The translations under genes and the position numbers were made by a program. Below are positions 32,700 to 43,809 of a stretch of DNA of 64,000 nucleotides, piece after piece. A model generated the notes under the pieces. That model was not told where the DNA came from. It did not search any database and worked only from the letters and a program-made list of their open reading frames with translations. Numbering within the stretch: position 1 is the stretch's first letter; each line of letters opens with the position of its first letter. The DNA comes from Myotis daubentonii (taxonomy: Eukaryota > Chordata > Mammalia > Chiroptera > Vespertilionidae): positions 112,812,074-112,876,073 of the forward strand of contig NC_081840.1 in assembly GCF_963259705.1 (NCBI RefSeq). Reading direction: 5' to 3'.

Positions 32700-34485
32700 G
32701 ATTAATTGTCATACAAATACAAGACATCATTTTTAAATTCTCCAACCTTTTCCATATAGAAAGCTGCTAAACTAATAAAGTTTGCAAATTATAGATGATC
32801 CATGATACCTGTTATTTAAAATGCGAACCATTATTATTATTGTTTAAAATGTTTAAGAAAACATACTTAAAAGTAAAGATATTGCCATTTTATTTTTAAA
32901 GCTTACAGACCTTTAAAAAATTCTTTCCAAGTCTAAGGCTCTGTGACAATGTAACATGTTGGCAGATAGGACTGCCCTGTAGAATCAATTTTTGTCTGGT
33001 ATGCTTTTATGTCTGATTTCTTAACTGTTACATAATGACATTAGGAAACTGAACTGGCTGAACTATGCCAAACTCTGATATTTCAGCTAAAATAATTTTA
33101 CATCTTTTATTAAGGAAGAGGAAAGTAATATAAAATGTTAATCATTTTAGTAAAATTAGATTTAATTTTTTATTTTCCAAGAGAAGAGTTCTGAGTAACA
33201 CAAGGAAAATACATAGCCTACCACAAATATAGCATTTCCAAAGTCTTTTCCATTAAAAAAAATCTAGGAATCTAAGCCACCAACTAGTCTACATTTTAGA
33301 GCACGTGAACAAAACCACTCCACTGAAAAGTGGAGCTCAATCCTGTAGAATTCAATTGGTTTCTAACTTAAAATGAGGCAAACATCCTACCTCCTGAAAT
33401 CTGTGCACCATTCAACACCATGGTTGCTCCAGCTTTGTCCAGAGAAACATGAAGTGATGAACTAGCCTGTCCCCCCGCTCTGCGTGGCCCAGTCTGCTGT
33501 GAGCTACAACAGGGCCGGTGCCAGACTCAACCTTCAGAACCTGAGTCCAGAAGGTTCAGTTACTGATGGCCAAACCAAATCAAACCATAAACTTACTACT
33601 TACACATTATCCAAGGTTTTTGGTATACATGCCTCCTTCTTCTACGTAGTTTTTGATTTTTAAATTTCAACTTTCATAGCCTAACTCTATAATTGCATTT
33701 TTAGTAACTATCAAACTTAATCTTTTTTTGAAGCAAGCAAAGTAAAGAATGTCCCATTTTAAAAGGCAGAAGACAATGCAAGTAAAAAGGTTGGAGACAA
33801 AGTGCTATGTATTCATATAGCATGACTGCTGTTAAAAACTGAGTGAGTGGCCTCCAGTCATTTAAATATTGAGGGCTTAAAAAAAACCCTTTCAAATGAG
33901 GTGATTAAACCACCTTCTACTTTTTATCTCTCAAGTTCGAAGAGTCAGTCATTAAAAAATACAAAGTGTTTGCCAAGGAAAGTTTGTTTTGCAGCACAAA
34001 TAACTAAAGGTAGTTCTGGAAAATAACAGGGCAGCTGAAAAAAATCATTCAAGTTGTATATATTTTTTAAAAGCAATGATACAAATTTGAACTATTCATT
34101 TTCTCAATATTGCCTATTCTGCAGGACAAACAGCTAAATCAATTATGTGAACCAAGTTAAACTTTTATACAAAATACAGTTTACATAGTCAATATCACAA
34201 GGTAAGAAAGAAAACCAAAACTTCCATCATTACCTGGAAAATTGTGGAGAAACCCACCAATATATCTTTGAAAAATGTTTCAACATTTGGAAATGCGTAA
34301 CGTAAAAAATAGTCAATGGACAGTTCAAAAATAGCTGGACAGATCTGTGCTCTAATGGCATATACACACGATCTTAAGTAATCCCATGCAATTTTAATTT
34401 TCAAAACATACAGACTTCACAGAAGATTTAGCAGGATAAGTCCGATAGGTAAAGAAAGCGCTTGTGATGAGAAAAAGAACATCCC
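32700..34485. other. No gene seen
   Basis: 1.8 kb of AT-rich, unique-looking intronic DNA. A more GC-rich patch at 33470-33530 has no recognised function. Confidence 0.5.
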
Positions 34486-34489
34486 AACA

Positions 34490-34565
34490 ACTGTGCACTT
34501 TCAAAGGGTGAATTTTATGGGATGTGAATTATATCTCAATTAAAAAAGGTTTTAAAGAAAAGGGC
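34490..34565 (+). mobile_element. L1 3' terminus fragment
   Basis: 'gtgcactttcaaagggtgaa', 'ttttatgggatgtgaattata', 'tctcaattaaaaaagg' is an L1 3' end. Confidence 0.7.
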
Positions 34566-34569
34566 ATCC

Positions 34570-35279
34570 ACAGTGCTGTTTAAGTCCTACAGCCAGAATC
34601 TCCTGGTCATCACCTCTGGAGCCGCCTTTCACTATAGCTTGCTAGTCTGTTTCCACTCCTCCTCCTTTGCCCATGTGGCACCACGTAATATTGCACAGAC
34701 TTTGAATTTCTCATGCACCCCCCTGGTTGCTGGGCATAGGAAATTTAACTCAACTTTCTGAATCACCCTCTCATGGACTCTTGGTACTTCCAATTTCCTC
34801 TTCATCTTTTTGAGGGGGAGATGGAATTTTGATTCCAGAAAGCTTTGATTAATGACAAGCTCTCTGAGACAAAAAGAAAGGGACTGAATATTTACCATTG
34901 CTAATAAATGCCAGGGGCTCTGCTGAGCCCTGAATGTCTTTACCCTATTGTTTCTCACGAATACTTCCAAGATCAGGATTCTTATTCCATATGCTAGATG
35001 GAAACACTGAGCGGTTTCCATTCAGACACCCAGTGTTTATGCACCCAGGATATGGATCTTATGTTCAGAGGGCACAACTTTAAAAACCCCTTACTGCATA
35101 GGACTAATTCAAGCCAGGGAAAACTTACTAAAACAACACAAAGCTTATAAAAAGTGGCATTGTTTGCTGGTACATTTGAACACCACACTTCAAATAATCC
35201 TGAAGAACACTCCCATTCTAGGAGACAGGATGTTTATGCAAATGTGGTCTAATAATACAAAAGAAAGGAGGAAACATAC
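34570..35279. other. No gene seen
   Basis: A 129-codon open frame on the minus strand (34632-35021) has no recognisable domain and no splice support; I treat it as chance. Confidence 0.5.
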
Positions 35280-35292
35280 AAGACTATTTCTT

Positions 35293-35313
35293 TATTTTAA
35301 AATATATTTAATT

Positions 35314-35347
<34 letters not shown>

Positions 35348-35533
35348 GAGAGGAAGGGAGAGGGATAGACAGTTAGAAACATCGATGAGAGAGAAACATC
35401 GATCAGCTGCCTCCTGCACACTCCTACTGGGGATGTGCCCGCAACCAAGGTACATGCCCTTGACCGGAATCAAACCTGGGACCTTTCAGTTCACAGGCCG
35501 GCGCTCTATCCACTGAGCCAAACCAGATAAGGC
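35293..35533 (-). mobile_element. Ves SINE with 28-nt internal T run
   Basis: Target duplication AAGACTATTTCTT at 35280-35292 and 35534-35546. The poly-T (35317-35344) is an expanded A-tail segment on the minus strand. Confidence 0.93.
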
Positions 35534-35567
35534 AAGACTATTTCTTACAACTAAGAATAACACACAA

Positions 35568-35792
35568 GCCCACCGGCGTGGCTCAGTGGTTTAGTGTCAA
35601 CCTATGAACCAGAAGGTCACCATTCAATTCCCAGTCAGGGCATATGCCTGGGTTGCAGGCTCCATTCCCAGTGTGAGGCGTGTGGGAGACAGCTGATCAA
35701 TGATGCTCTGTCATCACTGATGTTTCTATCATCGCTCTCTCTCTTCCTCACTGAAATCAATAAAAAAACATTTTTAAAAATTAAAAAGAAAA
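35568..35792 (+). mobile_element. Ves SINE, opposite orientation to its neighbour
   Basis: Target duplication AATAACACACAA at 35556-35567 and 35793-35804. It faces the SINE at 35293-35533, 34 bp away, so the pair is an inverted repeat of related sequence. Confidence 0.93.
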
Positions 35793-36124
35793 AATAACAC
35801 ACAAACCATTCACTGGGAACCTAGGCTTATTGCCACTTTGACGGCTCCTGGGTTTGTCAGAGCCAATGTAATGCCTTTCCACTTTAATTTGGTTTGTCTC
35901 AGAGTTCCATCTGCCACCACTTCCTCCTCCCACCAATAAAACTAAGTGAGGCTAATTTTGGTTGCATTCGACTGGACAGAGAAAGAAGAGCTGCAGAACC
36001 TGGAGTTCTTGGTGATCCTGATGCTTGAAGTCTGCAAAATTAATGATCTCTCAACTGCTGCAGCCACTGACTGCTGCATGGCTGATGGCATACCGGAAGG
36101 CCTTGGTTCTGAGAACTGCTCCTG

Positions 36125-36365
36125 GGCATTATCTCTCAGTATACTATTGCGCTTGGAAAAGACAGCCTGGGTTCAAATCCCAGCTCCACCTCTTCCTTGT
36201 TGTGTGACCTTAACAAGTTACATTATCTCCCTGTGCCGGTTTTCTTATCTATAAAATGGGGATGGGAAGAGCTCCTGTCCCCTAGGGCTGTTGAGAGTGT
36301 TCAGCAATCTAACACATGGAAAGCCCTAAGGACAATGCCTGGCACCAGCTGTGCTATTTAAGTTC
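36125..36365 (+). mobile_element. MIR, well preserved
   Basis: 'agacagcctgggttcaaatc', 'ccagctccacctcttccttg', 'tgtgtgaccttaacaagtta' and 'cttatctataaaatggggat' are the MIR core and flanks in order. Confidence 0.85.
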
Positions 36366-36840
36366 CTGTTAAATAGGTAATTCAAACCTAAAAATGAGCA
36401 TTGTTCACTAAAAGAAATTGCTTTCCTTATAGTATTCTGTTAACTGATTTTGTACACGCTTACTTGAATTAGAAATAGGTAAAAATTAATTTGTAAGGCC
36501 TCTATTGTTTTGCATAAACGCAATCAGCTAGAAACTCAGAAAGCAACAAAAATTTCCCTTCGTGGGAAAATGGGTTAAAAATGGCCTCTCCTATTGATGA
36601 TGTTGCCCCAAATGATTGCTGAGCGGCTCTGCAGCTGTTCATAAGACACAGATGTACTGTTACCCCAGGCAGATGAGGCAGAAAGAAGAGAAAAATGGCT
36701 TTTGCTTTAGACTCCCAGGGAGTAAAGGTCCAGACAGGATCATCAACTGCCACTGGCTACTTCAAACTCCAGCAGGACAAAGACTGGCAGATCTCTGGGC
36801 TTTATAAAGAGCTTCCCCGTCTCAGAGAGACAGTTTAGCC

Positions 36841-37052
36841 CTGTGGTCAGCAAACTGAGGCTCGTGAGCCACATGCAGCTCTTTGGCCCCTTGAGTGTGG
36901 CTCTTCCTAAGCCTTAGGCATACCCTAATTAAGTTAATAACAATGTACCTACCTATATAGTTTAAATTTTAAAAATTTGGCTCTCAAAAGAAATTTCAGT
37001 CGTTGTACTGTTGATATTTGGCTCTGTTGACTAATGAGTTTGCCGACCACTG
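36841..37052. mobile_element. Non-autonomous hAT with family-b ends and a different interior
   Basis: Termini CTGTGGTCAGCAAACTG and AGTTTGCCGACCACTG; perfect target duplication GTTTAGCC at 36833-36840 and 37053-37060. The left arm matches hAT-b (AGCTCTTTGGCCCCTTGAG), but the interior 36910-37030 is unrelated and AT-rich. This may be the longer parental form from which the palindromic family arose. Confidence 0.9.
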
Positions 37053-37072
37053 GTTTAGCCCATTATCCTATA

Positions 37073-37942
37073 CTAGAGGCCCGGTGCACAAAAATTTGTG
37101 CACTCGGGGGAGAGGGGGCATCCCTCAGCCCGGCCTGTGCCCTCTCGCAGTCTGGGACCCCTCAGGCGATAACGACCTGCTGGTTTAGGCCTGTTCCCGG
37201 GTGGCAGAGGGCAGGCCCAATCCCTAGGTGCAGCCCCTGGTCAGGCTCAGAGCAGGGCCGATTGGGGAGTTGGGGCGCCACCCCCTGTCATGCACAGAGC
37301 AGGGCGGATTGGGAGGTTGCGATGCCACCCACAGTCACACTCAGGGGAGGGCCAATTGGGGGGTTGGGGCACCGCCCCCTATCACACTCAAGGCAGGGTC
37401 GATAGGGAGGTTGCGGCACCACCCCGTCATGCACAGAGCAGGGCCGATCAAGCGGTTGAGGAGCTCCCCCCTGTCATGCACAGAGCAGGGCCGATAGGGG
37501 AGTTGGGGCACCGCCCCCTGTCACACACAGAGCAGGGCAGATCAGGGGGTTGGGGCGCCGCCCTCTATCACCCACAGAGCAGGGCCGATCAGGGGATTGG
37601 GGCGCCGCCACTCTCACACTCAGGGCAGGGCCGATGGGGAGGTTATGGCTCTACCCCATCACACACAGAGCAGGGCCCGTGGGGGGTAGGGGGGGGGGTT
37701 GGGGCACTGCACCCTGTCACACACAGAACAGGGCCGATCAGGGGGTTGGGGCACCTTCCCCTGTCATGAACAGAGCAGGGCGGATAGGAAGGTTGTGGCC
37801 CTGCCCCCTGTCACACACAGAGCTGCAGGGTGATCAAGGCATTTGGGCGCTGCCCCTTGTCATGCTGATCCCGGTGCCGGGAGGCCTCTCGGCTCTGCTA
37901 ATCCCGGTGCTGGGAGGCATATTACCCTTTTACTATATAGGA
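37073..37942 (-). mobile_element. Helitron A of a four-copy cluster, 870 bp
   Basis: Begins CTAGAGGCCCGGTGCACAAA on the plus strand; its 5' terminus on the minus strand is TCCTATATAGTAAAAGGG at 37942. The interior is largely a minisatellite (37249-37865). No coding sequence. Confidence 0.92.
37249..37865. repeat. Minisatellite, about 13 units of about 47 bp, inside Helitron A
   Basis: Each unit starts close to AGAGCAGGGCCGAT, continues GGGG.GTTGGGGC.CCGCCCC and ends TGTCACACAC. Units vary by substitutions and a few small indels (one is expanded by G's near 37680-37695). Confidence 0.9.
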
Positions 37943-38546
37943 TAGAGGCCTGGTACATGGGTGGGGGCCGGCTGGTTTGCCCTGAAGGGTGTCCTGGATC
38001 AGGGTGGGGGTCCCCAATGGGGTGCCTGGTCAACCTGGGTGAGGGGATGATGGCTGTTTGCAGCTGGTCACACACCCTTCAGGGTGGGGGTCCCCACTGG
38101 GGTACCTGGCCAGTCTGGGTGAGGGGCTGAGGGCTGTTTTCAGGCTGGCGGGTGACTGAAGCTCCCAACTGCTCCTTTTTTTCTTATCTTTTTTTATTCT
38201 GGGCCAGCTTTAGCTCTGGCTCCAGCTCTGAGGCCTCTGCTGCTGAAAGCAGGTATCTGGTTTGTTTGGGTTCTATAATCGAAACACTGTATCAACTCCA
38301 GCTCTGAGATCCCAGCTGGCTGAAAGCAGGTTTCTGGGGTTTAGTTTAGCTCAGAGGCCGGCAAGGCAGGCAGGGAACGTTGGTGTCCTCCGTCACTGAA
38401 GCAAGCAAGCCTCATGTTCGCTTCAAGCTTCCTGGCTGCTGGCCGCCATCTTGGCTGGCAGTTAATTTGTATATCGCCCTGATTAGCCAATGGGAAGGGT
38501 AGCGGATGTACGGCTAATTACCATGTTTCTCTTTTATTAGATAGGA
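37943..38546 (-). mobile_element. Helitron B of the cluster
   Basis: 5' terminus TCCTATCTAATAAAAGAG on the minus strand, with the ATTAGCCAATGGGAAGGGTA subterminal block shared with 8147-8940. The 3' end at the low-coordinate side (TAGAGGCCTGGTACATGG) abuts the 5' end of Helitron A with no spacer; its CTAG has lost one base. Confidence 0.85.
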
Positions 38547-39010
38547 TAATAAAGAGGTAATATGCAAATTGATCCTCACACCATAACGTTGTCACAAGAT
38601 GGCAGCGCATACAGCAGGGGCAAGGCAGCGGGGGTGGGGCCGACGTCCACTCCGCGTGGCTTCCGCAGGCGTTTCTGCGGCCCTGTGGGGGTGCAGGGGT
38701 CCCGGTGTCCACTTTGTGCAGCTTCTGCCGGGGTTTCCGTGGCCCTGTGTGCGTGCGTGCTGCGGGGGTCCTGGCAGCTGCGTTGCATGACTTCTGCCAG
38801 GGTTTCCACGCCCCGTGTGCACGCCTTGGGGGTGGGGCCCAGCGGCCACTCCATGTGGCCCAGAGGCAGGGCATTGGAGCAGCACTCTAGGACTTGGGGC
38901 CATCCTGTGGCACGCCAGCCATGCGGGGCGGGACTCAGGGCGGTCCCATGGCGTGGGGCGGAGGGGAAGGGGTCCTTGGTCTTGCGTGATTTCGTGCAAC
39001 GGGTCACTAG
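38547..39010 (+). mobile_element. Helitron C of the cluster
   Basis: Starts TAATAAAGAGGTAATATGC (TCCTAT lost or shared with B) and ends GATTTCGTGCAACGGGTCAC TAG. Three diverged repeats (units beginning 38660, 38722 and 38791) fill the interior. Overlapping open frames on both strands reflect high GC only. Confidence 0.85.
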
Positions 39011-39432
39011 TCCTATATAATAAAAGCCTAATATGCTAAGTGTCCGGTTGACCAGTTGGCTGTTCAGTCAATCAAAGTGTAATATGCTAATGATATGCTA
39101 AGGCTGCTCAACTGCTCGCTATGATGTGCACTGACCACCAGGGGACAGACACTCTGACCGGTAGGTTAGCTTGCTGCTGGGGTCTGGCTGATCGGGACTG
39201 AGCGAGATGGGCCAGATACACCCTGGAGCCCTCCTGCAGTCCCTCCCCAGCTGGCCAACCTCCCACGTCCCTCCCCGGCCCCGATCATGCACTGGTGGAG
39301 TCCCTCAGCCTGGCCTGTCCCTCTCATAATCTGGGGTCCCTTGGGGGATGTCGGAAAGCCATTTTTGGCCAGATCCCACAGGCCAGGCTGAGGGACCCCA
39401 CTGGTACATGAATTTGTGCATCGGGCCTCTAG
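39011..39432 (+). mobile_element. Helitron D of the cluster, 422 bp
   Basis: Starts TCCTATATAATAAAAGCC immediately after the CTAG of Helitron C and ends TGAATTTGTGCATCGGGCC TCTAG followed by T. Related to the 3858-4333 copy: same 5' block (AATATGCTAAGTGTCCGG). It ends 256 bp from the THSD4 exon, on the exon's 3' side. Confidence 0.92.
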
Positions 39433-39688
39433 TTGAAATCATAACCATATTTCTCTTGGAAAGAGCAAAGAATAGCTTATTAGTGTAAATACTAAACATT
39501 TACTTACAATTATGACTTTTTAAATTTTCCCCACCCAAGCTGCTCATTTCACTGCGAAGACATTGCTTTGGCATTCCTAGTGACACTATGTGTCTGAGAA
39601 CCTCTGGACACTGCTGTGTTCATCTCACCACCCTGGAATAAACCAGCTGGAGTGACAGATGTTTTCTCTGGAAAAAGACCAAGCTTAC

Positions 39689-39893
39689 CCAAATAGTTGT
39701 TGCTCTTGTGCATCTCGGTGATGTTGATCTTTGTGGCTCCTTGGGGAATCTCAACAACACGGTGGTAGCCCAGGCTGGTGAGGGCGTGCTTAAACACGCC
39801 CGACACAACCTGACAGCCTGTGTTATCGCCTCCGCACACCCCGCATTTGTCCACCACTTTGTCGGAGCCTAGGTAATCGTCACAGCCGATGCT
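39689..39893 (-). CDS. THSD4: Internal coding exon of an ADAMTS-like protein, probably THSD4 (ADAMTSL6)
   Basis: On the minus strand a pyrimidine-rich tract ending TTTGCAG precedes the exon, and a TTGG/GTAAGC donor follows it. The exon is 205 nt, enters in phase 0 and leaves in phase 1, giving 68 uninterrupted codons. Residues 17-27 read CGVCGGDNTGC, the signature that closes the ADAMTS/ADAMTSL cysteine-rich module. The remainder (VVSGVFKHALTSLGYHRVVEIP, written here as residues 29-50 in two blocks VVSGVFKHALT and SLGYHRVVEIP) is the first part of the spacer. An N-I-T glycosylation sequon lies at residue 57. ADAMTS-like proteins are secreted, protease-free matrix proteins; THSD4 is known to associate with fibrillin-1 microfibrils. 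The name rests on remembered similarity to THSD4; ADAMTSL4 is the nearest alternative but differs more in this segment. There are no stops or frameshifts, so the exon looks functional. Reading beyond either splice site runs into intron. Confidence 0.8.
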
Positions 39894-42650
39894 CTGCAAA
39901 GAGGTGGAAACAGAAGATTCTTGTAGCATCTCTCAGGGGCATCCGAGGAAAGAGGGAAAAGGGATGAAGATCTAGTGGTGGGGCTCAAATTGACCCTCCT
40001 CCTGCCCCATTCCATTCCTACAGATGAGCAAGTTTCTGCTTCCCTTCACTCAACAGATTATCATAGAGCATCTACTCTGGGCAAGGACCTTCTCTTCTAA
40101 GTATCTGTGAAATGTACATTCTAGGGGCTGGTGGGGAAACAGACAGTAATAAGACGAGTAAACAAAAGAATGCATTTGGTGGTAGAAAATGACCAGCAGA
40201 AAAATAATGCAGGGATAGGGGTAGGGAGAGTGTGGGGCTACAGACACTTATCACGGAGGCTGGACAATGAAGCTGTCCTGCAGATCCATCCCCCAAGGGA
40301 CGCAGAGAGGAGAGGCAGGGCCACGCTGGGACTTTTATATAAACAAGTTCTTTGAGACCATAAGTGCCACACTCAACACTGGGGTCTGCCCCCAAGTTTT
40401 CTGTTCTAAATGACTTGATGATACAAACACTTAGCAAAGTACCCCTAAAAGTCATGTTCTCAGGCCCAGTTTCTTAGGAAATTAAATTTGTTGATATTTG
40501 GGTTCCCATTGTTCACTGTGGCTCTGAGGAGCTGGATAGAGGACTTCTGTTTGGCTCCTTCAACGCACTTCCTCAGGGCAGAGGGTGCAGGGAAGCAGGG
40601 GCCAGACACATCAGCAACCTGGATGATCACATCTAAATCAGTGGTGTACAAAGATGGTACAGGCATTCTCATCAGCGTTTAAAGGAACTCTGACTTCCCA
40701 CATTTCCTCCTGAAAGAATCTCCCATTTCTCATTCCAAGATTTTTTTGCTTTATCTTTCCAGTCCCCATTTATGTTTCTGTTGGGGCAATTTTATTTTGC
40801 ATAAAAAAGCTAAACCTTGGGTCAGAATGAACGATTGGCATGGAATCCTTTTCCACTCCTGGAGCTGATGCAGAGAACTCACAGCGCACTCCTAAACCCC
40901 AAATAGGAATACGTGATCTGAGCAAAGACTTCCATCACCTCTCCCCAGGCAGACAGAGCAGTGGACTGTGGCATGGACAATGAAATACGGAATGACAGAA
41001 TCATTTCACTGAGGTATGGGAACAGGGAACAATACTTGAAACCAGAATGGAATTCTAAAACTTGAGACACATGTTTGCTGAAGACAGGCTTGTGTTGGTT
41101 TTTGAATTCTAACCATCAGACCTCATCTCAGGGGCAAAGTGGTCTGCAAACCATTAAAAGTCCACTTCTGATCTTGTTAAACAAGCCTGGGTCTGTGCAT
41201 GTGGGTCCTGCGGGTCACATCATACAGGCAGAGTCAAGTCAGGAGGTGTTCATTCTTTCCCTCCAAGTTCACATTGACTGACATCATTCTGCAGGCACTC
41301 CAGGTCTGCACTATTACTGCCATATTCTTGAAAGCAGTTAGTCCATCAACAATAACTGGTCACTCTTCACCAATAGCTTCTCTGCAAAACATTATTTCTG
41401 ACAATAACAGAACATCATCTCAATATGTTCATTCACATGCAATTAGCCTTTCAAAATGCCATGTTTGCTCAAATATTTCTTGTCCCTGCCCCATGCATAT
41501 TTTAGCAGGGGAAAAATGTTTTCCACATATGATTTCCACCTTCTTAACTCCTCAGTTCTCCTTTGCTTTGAAACAAACAAACAAACAAACAAACAAACAA
41601 AATGCCACCACCAACAGAGATTGTTGCAAGATCCTAACAGAATTAAGGAGTGCCTCTGACTGTATGGCCATACAAGCAATGGCAAGAACTAAAGGGGCGA
41701 CATTCTGTCTCTTCAGGGTTCAGCTCTGGACTCTGAATGACCAGGGTTCATTCCTCAAAAAAGAAATCAGAACTAGGGGTATGCAAACCTTGCTTGGGGG
41801 TGACAAGAGCTGACAGAGCACCCTTTCAGTGTTCTAGTGATTACCCCAGGTCTCTGAAAGACTGGGTTGCCATGGAGTTGCCAAATGCCCCACAGGCACT
41901 TCACAAAGCAGGAGGGACAATACTACAAGGAGGACTGGGCAGACAACATGCATTCAAGATCTTTATTTTTAGGTAATTACATACCTGACAACTGTCCCTT
42001 CTCCAGCCCAGGGCATATGTGAGAATCAGATGATATAATGAGGGGCCATTTGGACTGGGTGTCCAGGTGTGGCCTAAGGTAGTGATCCATGGGCCAGGAC
42101 CCGAATGACAGGAAGGCCCAGCCATGGGAGAACCTGAACATGCAAACATGCATTTTCATCGCCGATGCTGTGGCGTGACTACACCAGGCAGGTGGGCGAG
42201 GCCATCCCAGGCTGTGTCAAGCTCCGTTTCGGCCTTCGGGAATTTGAGTCTAACTGGGGTGATGGGACACACATGTGGATTTATTAGACAAGAGGAGGCC
42301 TGCATTCTCTATGTTGTGCTGGGCCAGGATTTACACTCTTTTAGAAAGTTGTTAATTAACAATGAGGTACATAAAGTCTAGAGGATGATGCAACACCCCA
42401 GCCTGAACTAGGGGAATGGTGATGGAGTGAAGAGGATTTGAGAGACATCTAGGAAGCAAAATGGACAGGCCTTTGTGACTGATCGGTTGGCGGAGTTTGA
42501 ATCCTTTTCAGCATCTTCATATTCACAATTACAGTCCTCTAAACATGCATTTTTCTCATTTAACCTTAAAAGCAATCTGTGATATTGCTTTTGTAGGAAA
42601 GACTTAGGAAAGAAGTTAGGACCACGGGAACACACCAAGATACTTAGTTT
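39894..42650. other. Intron 5' to the exon; no second exon found
   Basis: 2.7 kb of unique-looking DNA. I looked for minus-strand segments with ADAMTS-like cysteine patterns (CSxxCGGG, CxxGxxGxC) between AG and GT and saw none. An (AAAC)n microsatellite lies at about 41570-41600. Confidence 0.5.
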
Positions 42651-42652
42651 TG

Positions 42653-42842
42653 CCCCGGCTGGTGTGGCTTAGTTGGTTGAGCACTGTCCCATGCATGGAG
42701 AGGTCACAGATTCCATTCCTGGTTGGGGCATATGCCCAGGTTGCAGGCTCGATCCCTAGTAGGGGGTGTGCAGGAGGCAGCCAATTGATATTTCTCTCTC
42801 TCTCTCCCCTCTCTCTCTCTAAACATCAATAAAAAATATTTT
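42653..42842 (+). mobile_element. Ves SINE
   Basis: GCCCCGGCTGGTGTGGCTTA head, CTCGATCCCTAGTAGGGG block, CT-rich tract and A-rich end. Same orientation as the older copies. Confidence 0.92.
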
Positions 42843-43464
42843 TTAAAAAGCTAGAGCTGGGATTTGAACCATAATCCCATGTTTTAACCATTATGCAAAA
42901 ATCCTCCCAACTTCTGGCCCCGCCCCGCCCAAGGACCAGAGGCTGCCCTGAGTTCCAGCTTTGTTGAAGGCGTGGATGGTAGCGGTGGCTAAATGCAGAG
43001 GAAGAAGTCCAGCACTGTTGCCACAGCTCAGTGAGAGCCTGGCATTCTCCTCTTCCAATATTATGGAGCACCAACCACGTACGTATCTCTCCCACATGGG
43101 CTGCTTTAACCCTGTACTTTACACATAGCAAGTGATTAAATATTTTAGTTAATCTTCCTATTACATTAGTTTTTATTGTTATAAATTTTTATCTTGAAAC
43201 AGTTTGACTCACAAGCAGTTGCAAAAACAATACAGAGTTTCAGTGCCCCTTTACTCAGCCTATCACATGACAACACCTCACATAAGCATAGCCCAGCATC
43301 AAAACATGGCCATCAGCACGACACATTAACTCATGAGTAAACCTGACTTTGATTTTACCACTTTTTCTTGGTGTGTAGTTCTATAAATGTTATAACATGT
43401 CTAGATCCCTGTACTGTGCTACTGTACAGCAGCTGGCATTCTCCAGATCACGGCCATGTAATTG
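42843..43464. other. No gene seen
   Basis: Unique-looking DNA. Confidence 0.5.
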
Positions 43465-43650
43465 ATCAGTGGAGCTTCTGTCAGCAGGAAAGGCAGTCGG
43501 CACCATGGAAAGCACATTGGACTGGGCCTCAGGACACCTCGGGTGAGCCCTTGCTCGACCACTGACTGGTTGTGTGATGCCCGTGGGTCACTTCTCTGTG
43601 GAGTTGGCACTGAAAACATTTCTACCACATCCAGATCTTTGAGAAGATAG
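43465..43650 (+). mobile_element. MIR
   Basis: 'ggaaagcacattggactggg', 'ccactgactggttgtgtgatg' and 'gggtcacttctctgtgg' match MIR in order. Confidence 0.65.
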
Positions 43651-43809
43651 TGTCCAAAAATGAATTTGGCCTGAATTCTGGTTTGTATCTTGGGAGACTG
43701 GTCAATTGGTTTCTGAAGCGGATGACTTAACAGTGATGGCCTATGTCTCCCTGCTCTCTCAGAGGCACCACCAAAGTGCCATCAGTGGGAGCTTAAGGTG
43801 GCACTAGGC

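Noticed and set aside
34632..35021. 129-codon minus-strand open frame as a THSD4 exon
   Set aside because: No cysteine pattern of the ADAMTS-like family and no flanking acceptor/donor pair that I could identify.
37290..37769. 159-codon open frame with a repeating peptide
   Set aside because: It reads through the 47-bp minisatellite of Helitron A; the repeat peptide follows from the DNA repeat.
38562..39020. 150-codon open frames on both strands
   Set aside because: They lie entirely within Helitron C, where high GC removes stop codons; no domain is seen.
39549..39929. Full 126-codon open frame around the THSD4 exon as the coding unit
   Set aside because: The first and last parts are intron read-through; only 39689-39893 lies between good splice sites and matches the family.
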